From: Sphingomonadales bacterium UBA2369
GTDB lineage: Bacteria > Pseudomonadota > Alphaproteobacteria > Sphingomonadales > Sphingomonadaceae
NCBI GenBank assembly: GCA_002344055.1
Contig: DDTH01000016.1
Location: 1 to 20,588 of the forward strand
Reading direction: 5' to 3'
DNA length: 20,588 nucleotides
The position numbers and the translations under genes are program-made. The notes under the pieces were generated by a model. That model was not told the DNA's origin, did not search any database, and saw nothing but the letters and a program-made list of their open reading frames with translations. Positions within the stretch are counted from its first letter, which is position 1, and each line of letters opens with the position of its first letter. Below, piece by piece: positions 7,405 to 15,419 of this stretch.

Positions 7405-9195
7405 ATGACGAACCTATCCGCATTCGCCCGCTTTGTCGTCCTTTCGCTCGGCGCCGTGCCAGCCGTCGCGCTGGCTCAGGCACAGCCGCCGGCGCAATCC
7501 TCCGCAGCGGCAACGCCATCGAGCGCCGATGTTCGTCTGCGGGCGCTTTACGAACGCGAATGGGCATGGCGGCTGAACGAATATGCGCAACTCGACGGCA
7601 GCGGTCGTGGCGATTTTCAGGCCCGGCTTCCGCGTGTCGATGCGGCGAGCCAGCGCGCGCGCCTTGCCTATTGGGAAGGAGTGCTGCGGGAGCTGGACAC
7701 GATCCCGGTCGCGGAATTGTCCGAGGCCGAGAAGCTGAACGCCGCCGTCTTCCGCGAGTCCGTGCTGGCGATGGCGAACGACGTGCGCTTCAGGACCTAT
7801 GAGACGCCGTTCAATTCGGACTCCTTCTTTTGGACCCTGGGTTCTCGTTCCGGCTTCCGTACGGCTGAGGAGTATCGCCGCTATCTCGGCCGTGTCCGCG
7901 ACATTCCCCGCTATTTCAGCGAACACACCGCCAATATGCGGGCGGGACTTGCGCGTGGGTTCAGCGTACCGCGCGTTGGCGTGACCGGCCGCGATGCGAC
8001 CATTGAGCCGTTCCTGCGGGAAGGCGATGACAATCCCCTCTATGGCCCGTTCAGGGACATGCCCGCGACCATGCCGGAGGCCGAACGCACCGCTTTGCGG
8101 GCAGAGGCCGCGGCGGCGATCCGCACGGTTGCGGTGCCGGCCTATCGGGATCTGCTGGCCTTCATGCGCACGGAATATCTGCCGCGCACACGCACCACGA
8201 TCGGTGCGTCGGAAATGCCGGATGGCGAGGCCTTCTACCGCGCCAAGATCCGCGAGTTCCTGACGCTCGACATGTCGCCGCGCGAAATCCACGACACCGG
8301 CCTGCGCGAAGTCGCGCGCATCCGCGCCGAGATGGAGGAGACGCGCCGCCGCGCCGGTTTCGAGGGCGACCTGGCCGCCTTCATCCACTTCCTGCGCACC
8401 GATCCGCGCTTCTACGCCAAGACGCCGGAGGAATTGCTGGGCTTCGCGTCCTACGTTGTCATGCGCGCGCACGGGCGGCTGGGCGAAACGATCGGCACTT
8501 TGCCGCGCTTCCGTCACGGCGTGGTGCCGGTGCCGGACGAGATCGCGCCAATCTATACGGGCGGCCGCGGCGGCCTCGAAAATTGTATGTTCAACACGTA
8601 TAATCTGCCCGCCCGGCCGCTCTACAATATCCCGGCGCTGGCGCTGCACGAATGCACGCCGGGGCACAGCTTCCAGGCCGCTTTGGCGCTGGAGGGGCCG
8701 GAATTGCCGCGTTTCCGGCAAGAGACCTATTTCTCCGCTTATGGCGAAGGCTGGGGCCTTTACACCGAATGGCTCGGGACGGTGATGGGCATCTACCGCA
8801 CGCCCTATGAGGATTTCGGGCGGCTGAGTTACGAAATGTGGCGTGCGGCGCGGCTGGTGATCGACACCGGCATCCACGCCTTCGGCTGGACGCGGGATCG
8901 CGCGCTCGCTTACCTGCGCGACAATACCGCGCTCAGCGAGCATGAGATTACAACCGAGATCGACCGCTATATCTCCTGGCCGGGCCAGGCGGTGGCCTAC
9001 AAGCTGGGAGAGATGCAGATCCGGCGGCACCGGGCCGAAGCGGAGGCCGCGCTCGGCGCACGCTTCGACCAGCGCCGCTTCCACGATGCGATTCTGGAAC
9101 TGGGTTCGGTGCCGTTGCCGACCCTGGCTGAACGGATGCAGCGTTTCATCGCCGAAGAGCAAGCGCGCCCCGCCGCTGCTCCGGCCAGCCGCTAG
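7405..9195 (+). CDS. secreted DUF885 family protein, putative zinc metallopeptidase
   Basis: A 596-residue protein of the DUF885 family. The start ATG 7405 is supported by AGGA at 7396-7399 with a five-base spacer; a GTG at 7369 lacks a site. Residues 1 to about 22 form a Sec signal peptide (hydrophobic core, ALA-QA cleavage region), placing it in the periplasm. The family's metal-site motif HExxPGH is intact as HECTPGH (H415, E416, H421), followed by E448 in YGEGWGLY, a plausible third ligand as in gluzincin peptidases. The precise activity of DUF885 proteins is poorly defined; peptide or carboxypeptidase-type hydrolysis is an inference from the motif. It is 11 bp upstream of the semialdehyde dehydrogenase and divergent from GH127, so cleavage of hydroxyproline-containing peptides is a reasonable guess. 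Confidence 0.82.
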   Translation: MTNLSAFARFVVLSLGAVPAVALAQAQPPAQSSAAATPSSADVRLRALYEREWAWRLNEYAQLDGSGRGDFQARLPRVDAASQRARLAYWEGVLRELDTIPVAELSEAEKLNAAVFRESVLAMANDVRFRTYETPFNSDSFFWTLGSRSGFRTAEEYRRYLGRVRDIPRYFSEHTANMRAGLARGFSVPRVGVTGRDATIEPFLREGDDNPLYGPFRDMPATMPEAERTALRAEAAAAIRTVAVPAYRDLLAFMRTEYLPRTRTTIGASEMPDGEAFYRAKIREFLTLDMSPREIHDTGLREVARIRAEMEETRRRAGFEGDLAAFIHFLRTDPRFYAKTPEELLGFASYVVMRAHGRLGETIGTLPRFRHGVVPVPDEIAPIYTGGRGGLENCMFNTYNLPARPLYNIPALALHECTPGHSFQAALALEGPELPRFRQETYFSAYGEGWGLYTEWLGTVMGIYRTPYEDFGRLSYEMWRAARLVIDTGIHAFGWTRDRALAYLRDNTALSEHEITTEIDRYISWPGQAVAYKLGEMQIRRHRAEAEAALGARFDQRRFHDAILELGSVPLPTLAERMQRFIAEEQARPAAAPASR

Positions 9196-9206
9196 AAAGG
9201 CAAAAA

Positions 9207-10643
9207 ATGACAAGCCAGTTGACCAACTTCATCGGCGGTGTGCAGCCGGCCGGTGACACGCCGAATGCCAGCATCAACCCGTCGAACACGGATGAGATCG
9301 TCGCCCGCTTCCCGGCCAGCGGCAAGGCGGAGGTGGATCAGGCCGCGCAAGCCGCGCGCGCTGCTTTTCCTGCGTGGGCCGATGCCTCGCCGGAAGTGCG
9401 GGCAGATCTGCTCGACAAGGTCGGCGCGACGATCATGGCGCGGGCGAAGGATCTCGGTGCTTTGCTGTCGCGGGAGGAGGGCAAGACGCTCGCCGAAGGG
9501 ACGGGCGAGGTCATGCGCGCCGCCCGCATCTTCCGCTATTTCGGCGGAGAGGCGATCCGGCGCCACGGCCGCACCTTCGAATCCACCCGGCCGAATGTGG
9601 ACGTCACCACGCATCGCGAAGCGATCGGCGTGATGGGGCTGATCACGCCCTGGAACTTCCCGATTGCCATTCCCGCCTGGAAGGCCGCCCCCGCGCTGGC
9701 CTTCGGCAATACGGTGGTCCTGAAGCCGGCCAGCGCAACGCCCGCGACCGCGCACGCGCTGGCCGCGATCATTCACGAATGCGGGGCGCCGGACGGCGTG
9801 TTCAATCTGGTGATCGGCGAAGGCGGGGTCGGCGGCGCGATCGTCGATCATGCGGAGATTGACGGCATTTCCTTTACTGGGTCGCAGGGTGTTGGCGCCC
9901 GCGTGGCTGAGGGCGCGATCAAGCGGCAGGCGCGGGTGCAGCTGGAAATGGGCGGCAAGAATCCGCTCGTCGTGCTCGACGACGCAGATCTGGAGCGGGC
10001 GGTCGCCTGCGCGATCGACGGCGCCTTCTTCGGCACCGGTCAGCGCTGTACCGCCTCGTCACGGGTGATCGTCACCGAAGGCATTTACGAACGCTTCGTG
10101 GCCGCCATGGCCGAGCGGGCGAAGGCGCTGAAGGTCGGCGACGCGCTCGATCCCGCCAGCCAGATCGGCCCGGTGGTGAGCGAGGATCAGCTCGAGCAGA
10201 ATATGCGCTATGTCCGCATCGCCACCGACGAAGGCGGGCGCCTGGTCACAGGCGGCGAGTTGCTGAGCCTGACCAACCCCGGCTACTTTATGTCGCCCGC
10301 GGTGATCGCCGACACCTCCGCCGACATGCGGATCAACCAGGAGGAGGTGTTCGGGCCTTTGGTCAGCATCGTCCGGGTAAAGGATTATGAGGAGGCGCTC
10401 GACGTCGCCAATCGCGGCGAGTTCGGCCTGTCCGCGGGCATCATCACCAATTCGCTGTCGAAGGCGCGCCACTATCGCCGTCATGTTCGCGCCGGCATGG
10501 TGATGATCAACCTGCCGACCGCGGGCGTGGACTATCACGTACCGTTCGGCGGTACCCGCAAGTCGAGCTATGGCGCGCGCGAGCAGGGCTTCAGCGCGGT
10601 CGAATTCTACACCCAGACCAAGACGGTCTACGCCGCGGGATAA
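9207..10643 (+). CDS. alpha-ketoglutarate semialdehyde dehydrogenase (2,5-dioxovalerate dehydrogenase)
   Basis: A 478-residue NAD(P)-dependent aldehyde dehydrogenase. The catalytic cysteine is C281 in GQRCTASS and the general base is E247 in QLEMGGKNP; the cofactor-binding segment ITPWNFP and the oxyanion region are intact. The C-terminal LPTAGVDYHVPFGG stretch resembles dehydrogenases that oxidise 2-oxoglutarate semialdehyde to 2-oxoglutarate. This completes the hydroxyproline route begun by the epimerase, dehydrogenase and deaminase at 279-3514; the same step ends non-phosphorylative L-arabinose and glucarate pathways. AAAGG at 9196-9200, six bases before the ATG, is in the 11-bp gap after the DUF885 stop, so the pair is almost certainly one transcript. 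Its stop lies four bases from the convergent methyltransferase stop. A broader aldehyde substrate range cannot be excluded. Confidence 0.88.
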   Translation: MTSQLTNFIGGVQPAGDTPNASINPSNTDEIVARFPASGKAEVDQAAQAARAAFPAWADASPEVRADLLDKVGATIMARAKDLGALLSREEGKTLAEGTGEVMRAARIFRYFGGEAIRRHGRTFESTRPNVDVTTHREAIGVMGLITPWNFPIAIPAWKAAPALAFGNTVVLKPASATPATAHALAAIIHECGAPDGVFNLVIGEGGVGGAIVDHAEIDGISFTGSQGVGARVAEGAIKRQARVQLEMGGKNPLVVLDDADLERAVACAIDGAFFGTGQRCTASSRVIVTEGIYERFVAAMAERAKALKVGDALDPASQIGPVVSEDQLEQNMRYVRIATDEGGRLVTGGELLSLTNPGYFMSPAVIADTSADMRINQEEVFGPLVSIVRVKDYEEALDVANRGEFGLSAGIITNSLSKARHYRRHVRAGMVMINLPTAGVDYHVPFGGTRKSSYGAREQGFSAVEFYTQTKTVYAAG

Positions 10644-10647
10644 GGGC

Positions 10648-11358
10648 TTACTGGCCGCGCGTTTCGGCGAGATCGCCGGGGCAGTTCGGGATCGCGCCCG
10701 GCTCCGGCTTCGGGCCGCTGACCTGGAAGGCGGCGAAGTAATTCTCGCTGTCACCCAGCCGCTCGAAACGGGCCAGTTCGAGTCCGAGCGCGTTAAACTC
10801 GCACACCAGCAGGCGGGGCGGCGTACCATGCTGGTAGGTCGGGCGATCGGCATCGACCACGATGATCTGGCCACCGCGCTTCAGCGAATCGCGCAGATTC
10901 CAGAGGAACTCGGCGGGCCGCTCGATCTCGTGGTACATGTGGACCAGCAAGACCCGGTCGAATGACGCATCGGGCATTTGCGGATCGTTCGGTTGCCCCA
11001 GCTTCACCGCGACATTGTCGAGCCGCTCGCGCTGCACCCGCTGGCCGAGCGCCTGCAAGGTGGCGGGCATGATATCCTGCGCGAGTACGCGGCCTGTGCG
11101 GCCGACGATCGGCGACAGCCGCACAGTATAATAGCCTTCGCCCGCGCCGATATCGGCGATCGACATGCCTTGGCCGATTTCGGCGAGGCGCGTGACTGTC
11201 TCGAATTCGCCGGCGCTGTCGCGGCTATCCTCGTCCGAATAGCGCGCGGAGGTGATCGGCGCGACCGGCCTCTGCGGATCGGGGAAAGTCGATTCCCCCG
11301 CGTCGCCACGGCATGCAGCGAGGGCAAGCAGGACCAGCAAGGCGGAACGGCGGATCAC
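10648..11358 (-). CDS. lipoprotein-like class I SAM-dependent methyltransferase
   Basis: A 236-residue protein starting at a GTG (11356-11358), 30 bp after the prfB stop on the same strand. The N-terminus has two arginines, a Leu/Ala core and a lipobox LAAC with C16 as the lipidated residue, predicting a membrane-anchored, exported protein. The rest is a Rossmann-type methyltransferase: motif I DIGAGEG at residues 69-75, a VLAQDI strand consistent with the acidic ribose-binding residue, MYHEIERP, and a LKRGGQIIVVDADRP strand. It resembles exported predicted methyltransferases annotated in Alphaproteobacteria; the substrate is unknown. An exported SAM enzyme is odd because SAM is made in the cytoplasm. 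Either the signal is not used as read, or the domain does something else. It probably rides on the mrcA-prfB transcript. Confidence 0.75.
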   Translation of the reverse strand: MIRRSALLVLLALAACRGDAGESTFPDPQRPVAPITSARYSDEDSRDSAGEFETVTRLAEIGQGMSIADIGAGEGYYTVRLSPIVGRTGRVLAQDIMPATLQALGQRVQRERLDNVAVKLGQPNDPQMPDASFDRVLLVHMYHEIERPAEFLWNLRDSLKRGGQIIVVDADRPTYQHGTPPRLLVCEFNALGLELARFERLGDSENYFAAFQVSGPKPEPGAIPNCPGDLAETRGQ

Positions 11359-11388
11359 AGGAGACGTACCTATCCGTTCGCCGCCGCT

Positions 11389-12516
11389 TTAGTCCACATC
11401 CTCGACGTCGATCTTCTCGCCTGTCACGCGCTGCGAGAGCGCGGCGGCCATGAAGCGGTCGAGGTCGCCGTCCAGCACGTCGGAAGGCGACGTGGAGGTC
11501 ACGCCGGTGCGCAGATCCTTCACCAGCTGATAGGGCTGCAGCACGTAGGAACGGATCTGGTGGCCCCAGCCGATGTCGGTCTTGCTGGCGTTGATCGCGT
11601 TCGCCTCCGCCTCGCGCTTCTGCAGTTCGTTCTCGTAGAGCCGAGCCTTCAGCATCTTCATCGCCTCGGCCTTGTTCTTGTGCTGGCTGCGCTGGTTCTG
11701 GCAGGCGACGATGATGTTGGTGGGGATATGGGTGATCCGCACCGCGCTGTCGGTGGTGTTGACGTGCTGCCCGCCCGCGCCGGAAGCGCGATAGGTGTCG
11801 ATCTTCAAATCGCTTTCGACGATCTCGATGTCGATATCGTCGTCGACGACCGGGTAGACCCATACCGACGCGAAGCTGGTGTGGCGACGCGCTGAGCTGT
11901 CATACGGGCTGATCCGCACCAGACGGTGCACGCCGCTCTCGGTCTTGGCATAGCCATAGGCATTCTCGCCCTTCAGCAGCAGAGTGGCGGATTTGATTCC
12001 GGCCTGCTCGCCATCATGACTGTCGACCAGTTCGACCTTCATTTTGTGCCGCTCGGCCCAGCGCTGATACATGCGGAAGAGCATGCCGGCCCAGTCGTTG
12101 GACTCGGTCCCGCCGGCGCCGGCATTGATCTCGATGTAAGTATCGTTGGCGTCGGCTTCACCGGCGAGCAGGGCCGTGACCTTGTCGCGCTCTGCGCGCT
12201 CGGCGAGGTCGCCCAGCGCCTTGACCGCGTCGTTGGCGAGCTCGTCGTCGCCCTCCGCCTCCGCCATCTCCATCAACTCGACTGTGTCGGCCAGTTCCTT
12301 TTCGATCGCGCGTGTGGCGCCGATCGCCTCTTCCAGGCGGCGCCGCTCGCGCATCACGTTCTGCGCAGCCTTGGGATCGTCCCACAGGGTCGAATCCTCG
12401 ACGCGCGCATTCAGCTCGTCGAGGCGCTTCAGAGCGCGGTCCCAGTCGATGAAGCGGCGCAGCAATGCGAGCGCGGCTTGGATCTGGTCGCAATGTGCTT
12501 GCGCTTCGGCGCGCAT
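11389..12516 (-). CDS. prfB: peptide chain release factor 2
   Basis: A 375-residue class I release factor that reads UGA and UAA and triggers peptide release. The GGQ motif that enters the peptidyl-transferase centre is at residues 248-250 (GAGGQHVN). The codon-recognition loop reads SPY (203-205), followed by DSSARRHTSF, where Escherichia coli RF2 has SPF. The ATG at 12514-12516 has AAGGAA eight bases upstream; the frame is open far upstream, but that part has no RF2 similarity. Unlike the E. coli gene, the early region (LLRRFIDWDRALKRL) is in one frame with no internal UGA, so the autoregulatory +1 frameshift is absent. It lies 94 bp after mrcA and is probably cotranscribed with it. Confidence 0.95.
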   Translation of the reverse strand: MRAEAQAHCDQIQAALALLRRFIDWDRALKRLDELNARVEDSTLWDDPKAAQNVMRERRRLEEAIGATRAIEKELADTVELMEMAEAEGDDELANDAVKALGDLAERAERDKVTALLAGEADANDTYIEINAGAGGTESNDWAGMLFRMYQRWAERHKMKVELVDSHDGEQAGIKSATLLLKGENAYGYAKTESGVHRLVRISPYDSSARRHTSFASVWVYPVVDDDIDIEIVESDLKIDTYRASGAGGQHVNTTDSAVRITHIPTNIIVACQNQRSQHKNKAEAMKMLKARLYENELQKREAEANAINASKTDIGWGHQIRSYVLQPYQLVKDLRTGVTSTSPSDVLDGDLDRFMAAALSQRVTGEKIDVEDVD

Positions 12517-12524
12517 AAAAATCG

Positions 12525-12530
12525 TTCCTT
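12525..12530 (-). promoter_or_regulatory. ribosome-binding site of prfB
   Basis: AAGGAA on the minus strand, eight bases before the ATG at 12516. It sets the start well inside a frame that remains open another 630 bases upstream through the mrcA tail. Confidence 0.7.
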
Positions 12531-12610
12531 CAAACCGCTCGCGGTAAGCGAAGTCGAGTTGGTTGGCCGGGGTGCCGGCAGAAGCGGGGCTGGCCTGCGG
12601 AGCTAGTTTG

Positions 12611-15241
12611 TCACCGCGTCGTCGGCAAGGGCTGCGGCGCGGGCGGTGGCGTAGGCTGCTGGCCAAAACCGGGCGGCAGGGTCGGTTGGCGGCCATTGGC
12701 GTCGGCTGGCAGATCCTCTTCGGCGCGCGCGCGTGGCCGGGCGGGGGCGCTGGCCTGGACCTGATCGCTGCCGATCGAACGGCGCGGTTCGCTCTCAGGC
12801 TTGAACGCTTCCCAGATAACCGCGGCGCGAGGATCGTCGCTCGGCCATGCGCCCTGCACGCGATTGCCGGTGCGGCGATCGATGCGGACCATGCGGATCC
12901 CCGCCGGGGCGCGGAACGGCACCACCGGCATGCCTTCGAACGCGTTCTGGGCGAACTGACGGAAGATCGGCGCGGCGAGCGTGCCGCCCTGTGCATAGCC
13001 GCCCATCGGCCGGGGATTGTCGAAGCCGAGATAGACGCCCGCCACGACCTGCTGCGAGCCGCCGATGAACCAGACGTTGGTCGGGCCGGTGGTGGTGCCG
13101 GTCTTGCCGAAAATCGGGCGGTTGAGGCTGCGCAGGATCGTTGCGGTGCCACGCTCGATCACGCCTTCCAGCATGTGGACGACCTGATAGGCGGTGTGGG
13201 GATCGACGACCTGGCGCCCGCGCAGCGGCGGCCTTGGCATCGCCCGTCCGTCCCACTCGGCCATGTTGCAGCTCTGCATACGCTGACAGCGATCGTCCGA
13301 GCGGAGGATCAGCTTGCCGTCGCGATCCTGCACATAGTCGATGATCGTCGGCCCGATCGAGCGGCCGTGATTGGCGAAAGTGGCGAAGGCGTGGGTCATC
13401 GCCATCACCGTCGTGTCGCCCGCGCCGAGCGAGATGGAGAGATAGGGTGCGCTGGTATAGTCGCCCACGCCCATGTTCCGGGCCAGCCGCGCGACCTTGT
13501 CCATGCCGACTTCGTTGGCCGCGCGCACGGTCATCAGGTTCCGCGATTGTTCGAGACCCCAGCGCATCGTCTGCGCCCCGGCATAGCCGCCGGAGAAGTT
13601 TCGGAAGCACTTGTTGCCGCCGCCGCTGTTCGTGCAGAAAGGCGCGTCCTGAATGATCGTCGCGGGCGTCATCCCGCCATCCTGCATCGCGGCGGCGTAG
13701 ACGACCGGCTTGAAGGTCGAACCCGGCTGGCGCTGCGCCTGCGTGGCGCGGTTGAAATTGGAGCCGCGAACGTCCCAGCCGCCCTGCATGGCGAGGATGC
13801 GGCCGGAGCCGACCTGTTCCACCACGATGCCGCCGGACACTTCGGGGATGGAGCGCAACTGGTAGGTGTCGCCGCTTTCGCCGGCACGCTCGACAGCGAT
13901 GACCGCGCCCGGTTGCAGCGCCGCGAAGGCGCTTTGCCCGGTGCCACGGCGGGGCATGGAGGCGAGGCTGGCGGGGAGCGTGCCGCGGCTGCCATCCGTG
14001 AAGCCCAGTTCGATCTCGCCGCCGGATTTCGACAGCACCACCGCCGAGCGCCAGTCGGCGAAACCGGGGCCGAATTGCGCATTGGCCAGCGCCGTCCGCC
14101 AATTGTCGCCCAGTTCGATCCGCATGCCCGGATCGCGCCAGCCGCGTCCGGCCTCATAGCGCATCATGCCGTTCCGCAACGCATCCGCGGCCGCATCCTG
14201 CATCCGGGCGTCATAGGATGTGCGCACCCAAAGACCGCCGGCGTATACGCTATTCTCATGCTCCGGATCGGCATCCTCGCCGAAGCGCTGGATCAGCTCG
14301 CGGCGGACCTCTTCCATATAATAGCCGCCGACATTGGCGACGCCCGGACCCGCGCTGCGCACCGTGCCGAGCGGCCGGGCCTGCGCGGCGGCGCGTTGCG
14401 CGGCGGTGATCTTGCCGTTCGCCTCCATCTGCCCGAGCACCCAGTCGCGCCGCTCCTTGGCGCGCTCGGCATTGCGGTTGGGGTCATAGGCGCTCGGCGC
14501 GCGCGGCAGGATGGCGAGGAAGGCGAACTCATGCAGCTCAAGATCTGCGACGTCCTTGTCGAAATAGGCGCGTGACGCCGCCTGCACGCCATAGGCGTTC
14601 CGGCCGAGGAAGATCTGGTTGAGGTAGAGCTGGATGATCTGCTGCTTGCTCAGCACGCTTTCGATGCGGCCGGCGAGGAATGCCTCCTTGATCTTGCGCG
14701 TCACCGAATATTCGTCGCCGAGCAGCAGGTTCTTCGCCACCTGCTGCGTGATGGTCGATCCGCCGCGGGCGCGCTCGCCCGATCCTGCCTTGCTGACATA
14801 ATCGAAGATCGCGCCGAGCGTCCCGGTCCAGTCGATGCCGCCATGTTCGAAGAAGGTCTTGTCCTCCGCCGAGGTGAAGGCGTCGACCAATTGCTGCGGG
14901 AATTCCTCATAGGCCAGCTCGACGCGGCGTTCGCGGGCGAAGGTTTGAACTGTGTCGCCATCCGCATTGCGCACATAGGTCGGCAAAGGCGGGCGGTAGG
15001 TCAGCAGACTCTCCGCCGACGGCAGATCGCGCGCGAACATGAACCAGAGCAGGCCGTAGCCGATGAAGGGCAGGGTCGCGAGCGCCGCCAGCGCCTTGAT
15101 CCATCTCTTGTCCCACAGCCGGCCGAGCCGCCGCGTCACCGGCTCGGCTTTCTCGCCGAGCCAGCGCGATGCGTCCGCCAGCCGCGCGAAACCGCCGCGG
15201 CGCAAGGTCAGGCGCTGGGTCGAGGCGGGATCGTCGGTCAT
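12611..15241 (-). CDS. mrcA: penicillin-binding protein 1A, bifunctional peptidoglycan synthase
   Basis: An 876-residue class A PBP. A cytoplasmic N-terminus is followed by one membrane helix (about residues 48-69) and a GT51 glycosyltransferase domain with the catalytic-Glu motif EDKTFFEHGG (E126), GGSTITQQ (160-167) and RKIKEAFLAGRIE. The transpeptidase domain has the nucleophile S508 in STFK, S566-R567-N568 (SxN) and K713-T714-G715. Between them is an insert of the size usual in Gram-negative PBP1A. The C-terminal tail is Pro/Gln-rich. Cysteine pairs C536/C545 and C652/C658 are in the periplasmic part and could form disulfides. The enzyme polymerises and crosslinks glycan strands at the inner membrane. 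GGAG lies six bases before the ATG. The gene heads an mrcA-prfB-methyltransferase run. Confidence 0.95.
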   Translation of the reverse strand: MTDDPASTQRLTLRRGGFARLADASRWLGEKAEPVTRRLGRLWDKRWIKALAALATLPFIGYGLLWFMFARDLPSAESLLTYRPPLPTYVRNADGDTVQTFARERRVELAYEEFPQQLVDAFTSAEDKTFFEHGGIDWTGTLGAIFDYVSKAGSGERARGGSTITQQVAKNLLLGDEYSVTRKIKEAFLAGRIESVLSKQQIIQLYLNQIFLGRNAYGVQAASRAYFDKDVADLELHEFAFLAILPRAPSAYDPNRNAERAKERRDWVLGQMEANGKITAAQRAAAQARPLGTVRSAGPGVANVGGYYMEEVRRELIQRFGEDADPEHENSVYAGGLWVRTSYDARMQDAAADALRNGMMRYEAGRGWRDPGMRIELGDNWRTALANAQFGPGFADWRSAVVLSKSGGEIELGFTDGSRGTLPASLASMPRRGTGQSAFAALQPGAVIAVERAGESGDTYQLRSIPEVSGGIVVEQVGSGRILAMQGGWDVRGSNFNRATQAQRQPGSTFKPVVYAAAMQDGGMTPATIIQDAPFCTNSGGGNKCFRNFSGGYAGAQTMRWGLEQSRNLMTVRAANEVGMDKVARLARNMGVGDYTSAPYLSISLGAGDTTVMAMTHAFATFANHGRSIGPTIIDYVQDRDGKLILRSDDRCQRMQSCNMAEWDGRAMPRPPLRGRQVVDPHTAYQVVHMLEGVIERGTATILRSLNRPIFGKTGTTTGPTNVWFIGGSQQVVAGVYLGFDNPRPMGGYAQGGTLAAPIFRQFAQNAFEGMPVVPFRAPAGIRMVRIDRRTGNRVQGAWPSDDPRAAVIWEAFKPESEPRRSIGSDQVQASAPARPRARAEEDLPADANGRQPTLPPGFGQQPTPPPAPQPLPTTR

Positions 15242-15273
15242 GCGGCTCTCCGCTTAGAGCCTGATCGCCTGTG

Positions 15274-15296
15274 GTGGAAGCGCTTCGCGCTTTCGC
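15274..15296. repeat. 10-bp hairpin in the mrcA leader
   Basis: An inverted repeat with perfect inner arms AAGCGC (15278-15283) and GCGCTT (15287-15292) around TTC, extending outward to ten pairs with two G-T wobbles. There is no T-run on either side, so it is not a classical terminator. It lies about 35 bp upstream of the mrcA start, next to the motif TTAGAGCCTGATC (15254-15266), which looks like part of a dispersed intergenic repeat. Confidence 0.45.
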
Positions 15297-15327
15297 ATGA
15301 CCGCGGCCGGGCAAGGCGCTCCGTGCA

Positions 15328-15345
15328 AATAGGATAAATCCTATT
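15328..15345. promoter_or_regulatory. perfect palindrome AATAGGAT-AA-ATCCTATT, candidate operator
   Basis: Two 8-bp arms are perfect inverted repeats separated by AA in an AT-rich patch of the 178-bp gap between the divergent mrcA and YD-repeat genes. TAGGATT recurs at 15358. The size and symmetry suit a dimeric DNA-binding protein. It could control either gene or neither; no cognate regulator is nearby. Confidence 0.45.
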
Positions 15346-15419
15346 GTGCTTGCGCTGTAGGATTCCAGATGTTCTCTATCTGTTCACAGAAGGCAAGTGA
15401 TTCGCGACGGAGGACTGAC

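Noticed and set aside
7414..9213. A 599-codon minus-strand frame opposite the DUF885 gene
   Set aside because: The plus frame has a signal peptide and HECTPGH; the minus frame is composition-driven.
12400..12516. Programmed frameshift in prfB
   Set aside because: No in-frame UGA or slippery CTTTGA occurs near codon 25; the frame is continuous.
12517..13152. N-terminal extension of prfB
   Set aside because: The frame is open, but this part overlaps the mrcA tail in another frame, has no RF2 similarity, and a good ribosome-binding site sets the start at 12516.
12563..14575. A 670-codon plus-strand open frame opposite mrcA
   Set aside because: It is the mirror of a clear PBP1A coding sequence with all catalytic motifs; the antisense product has no recognisable features.
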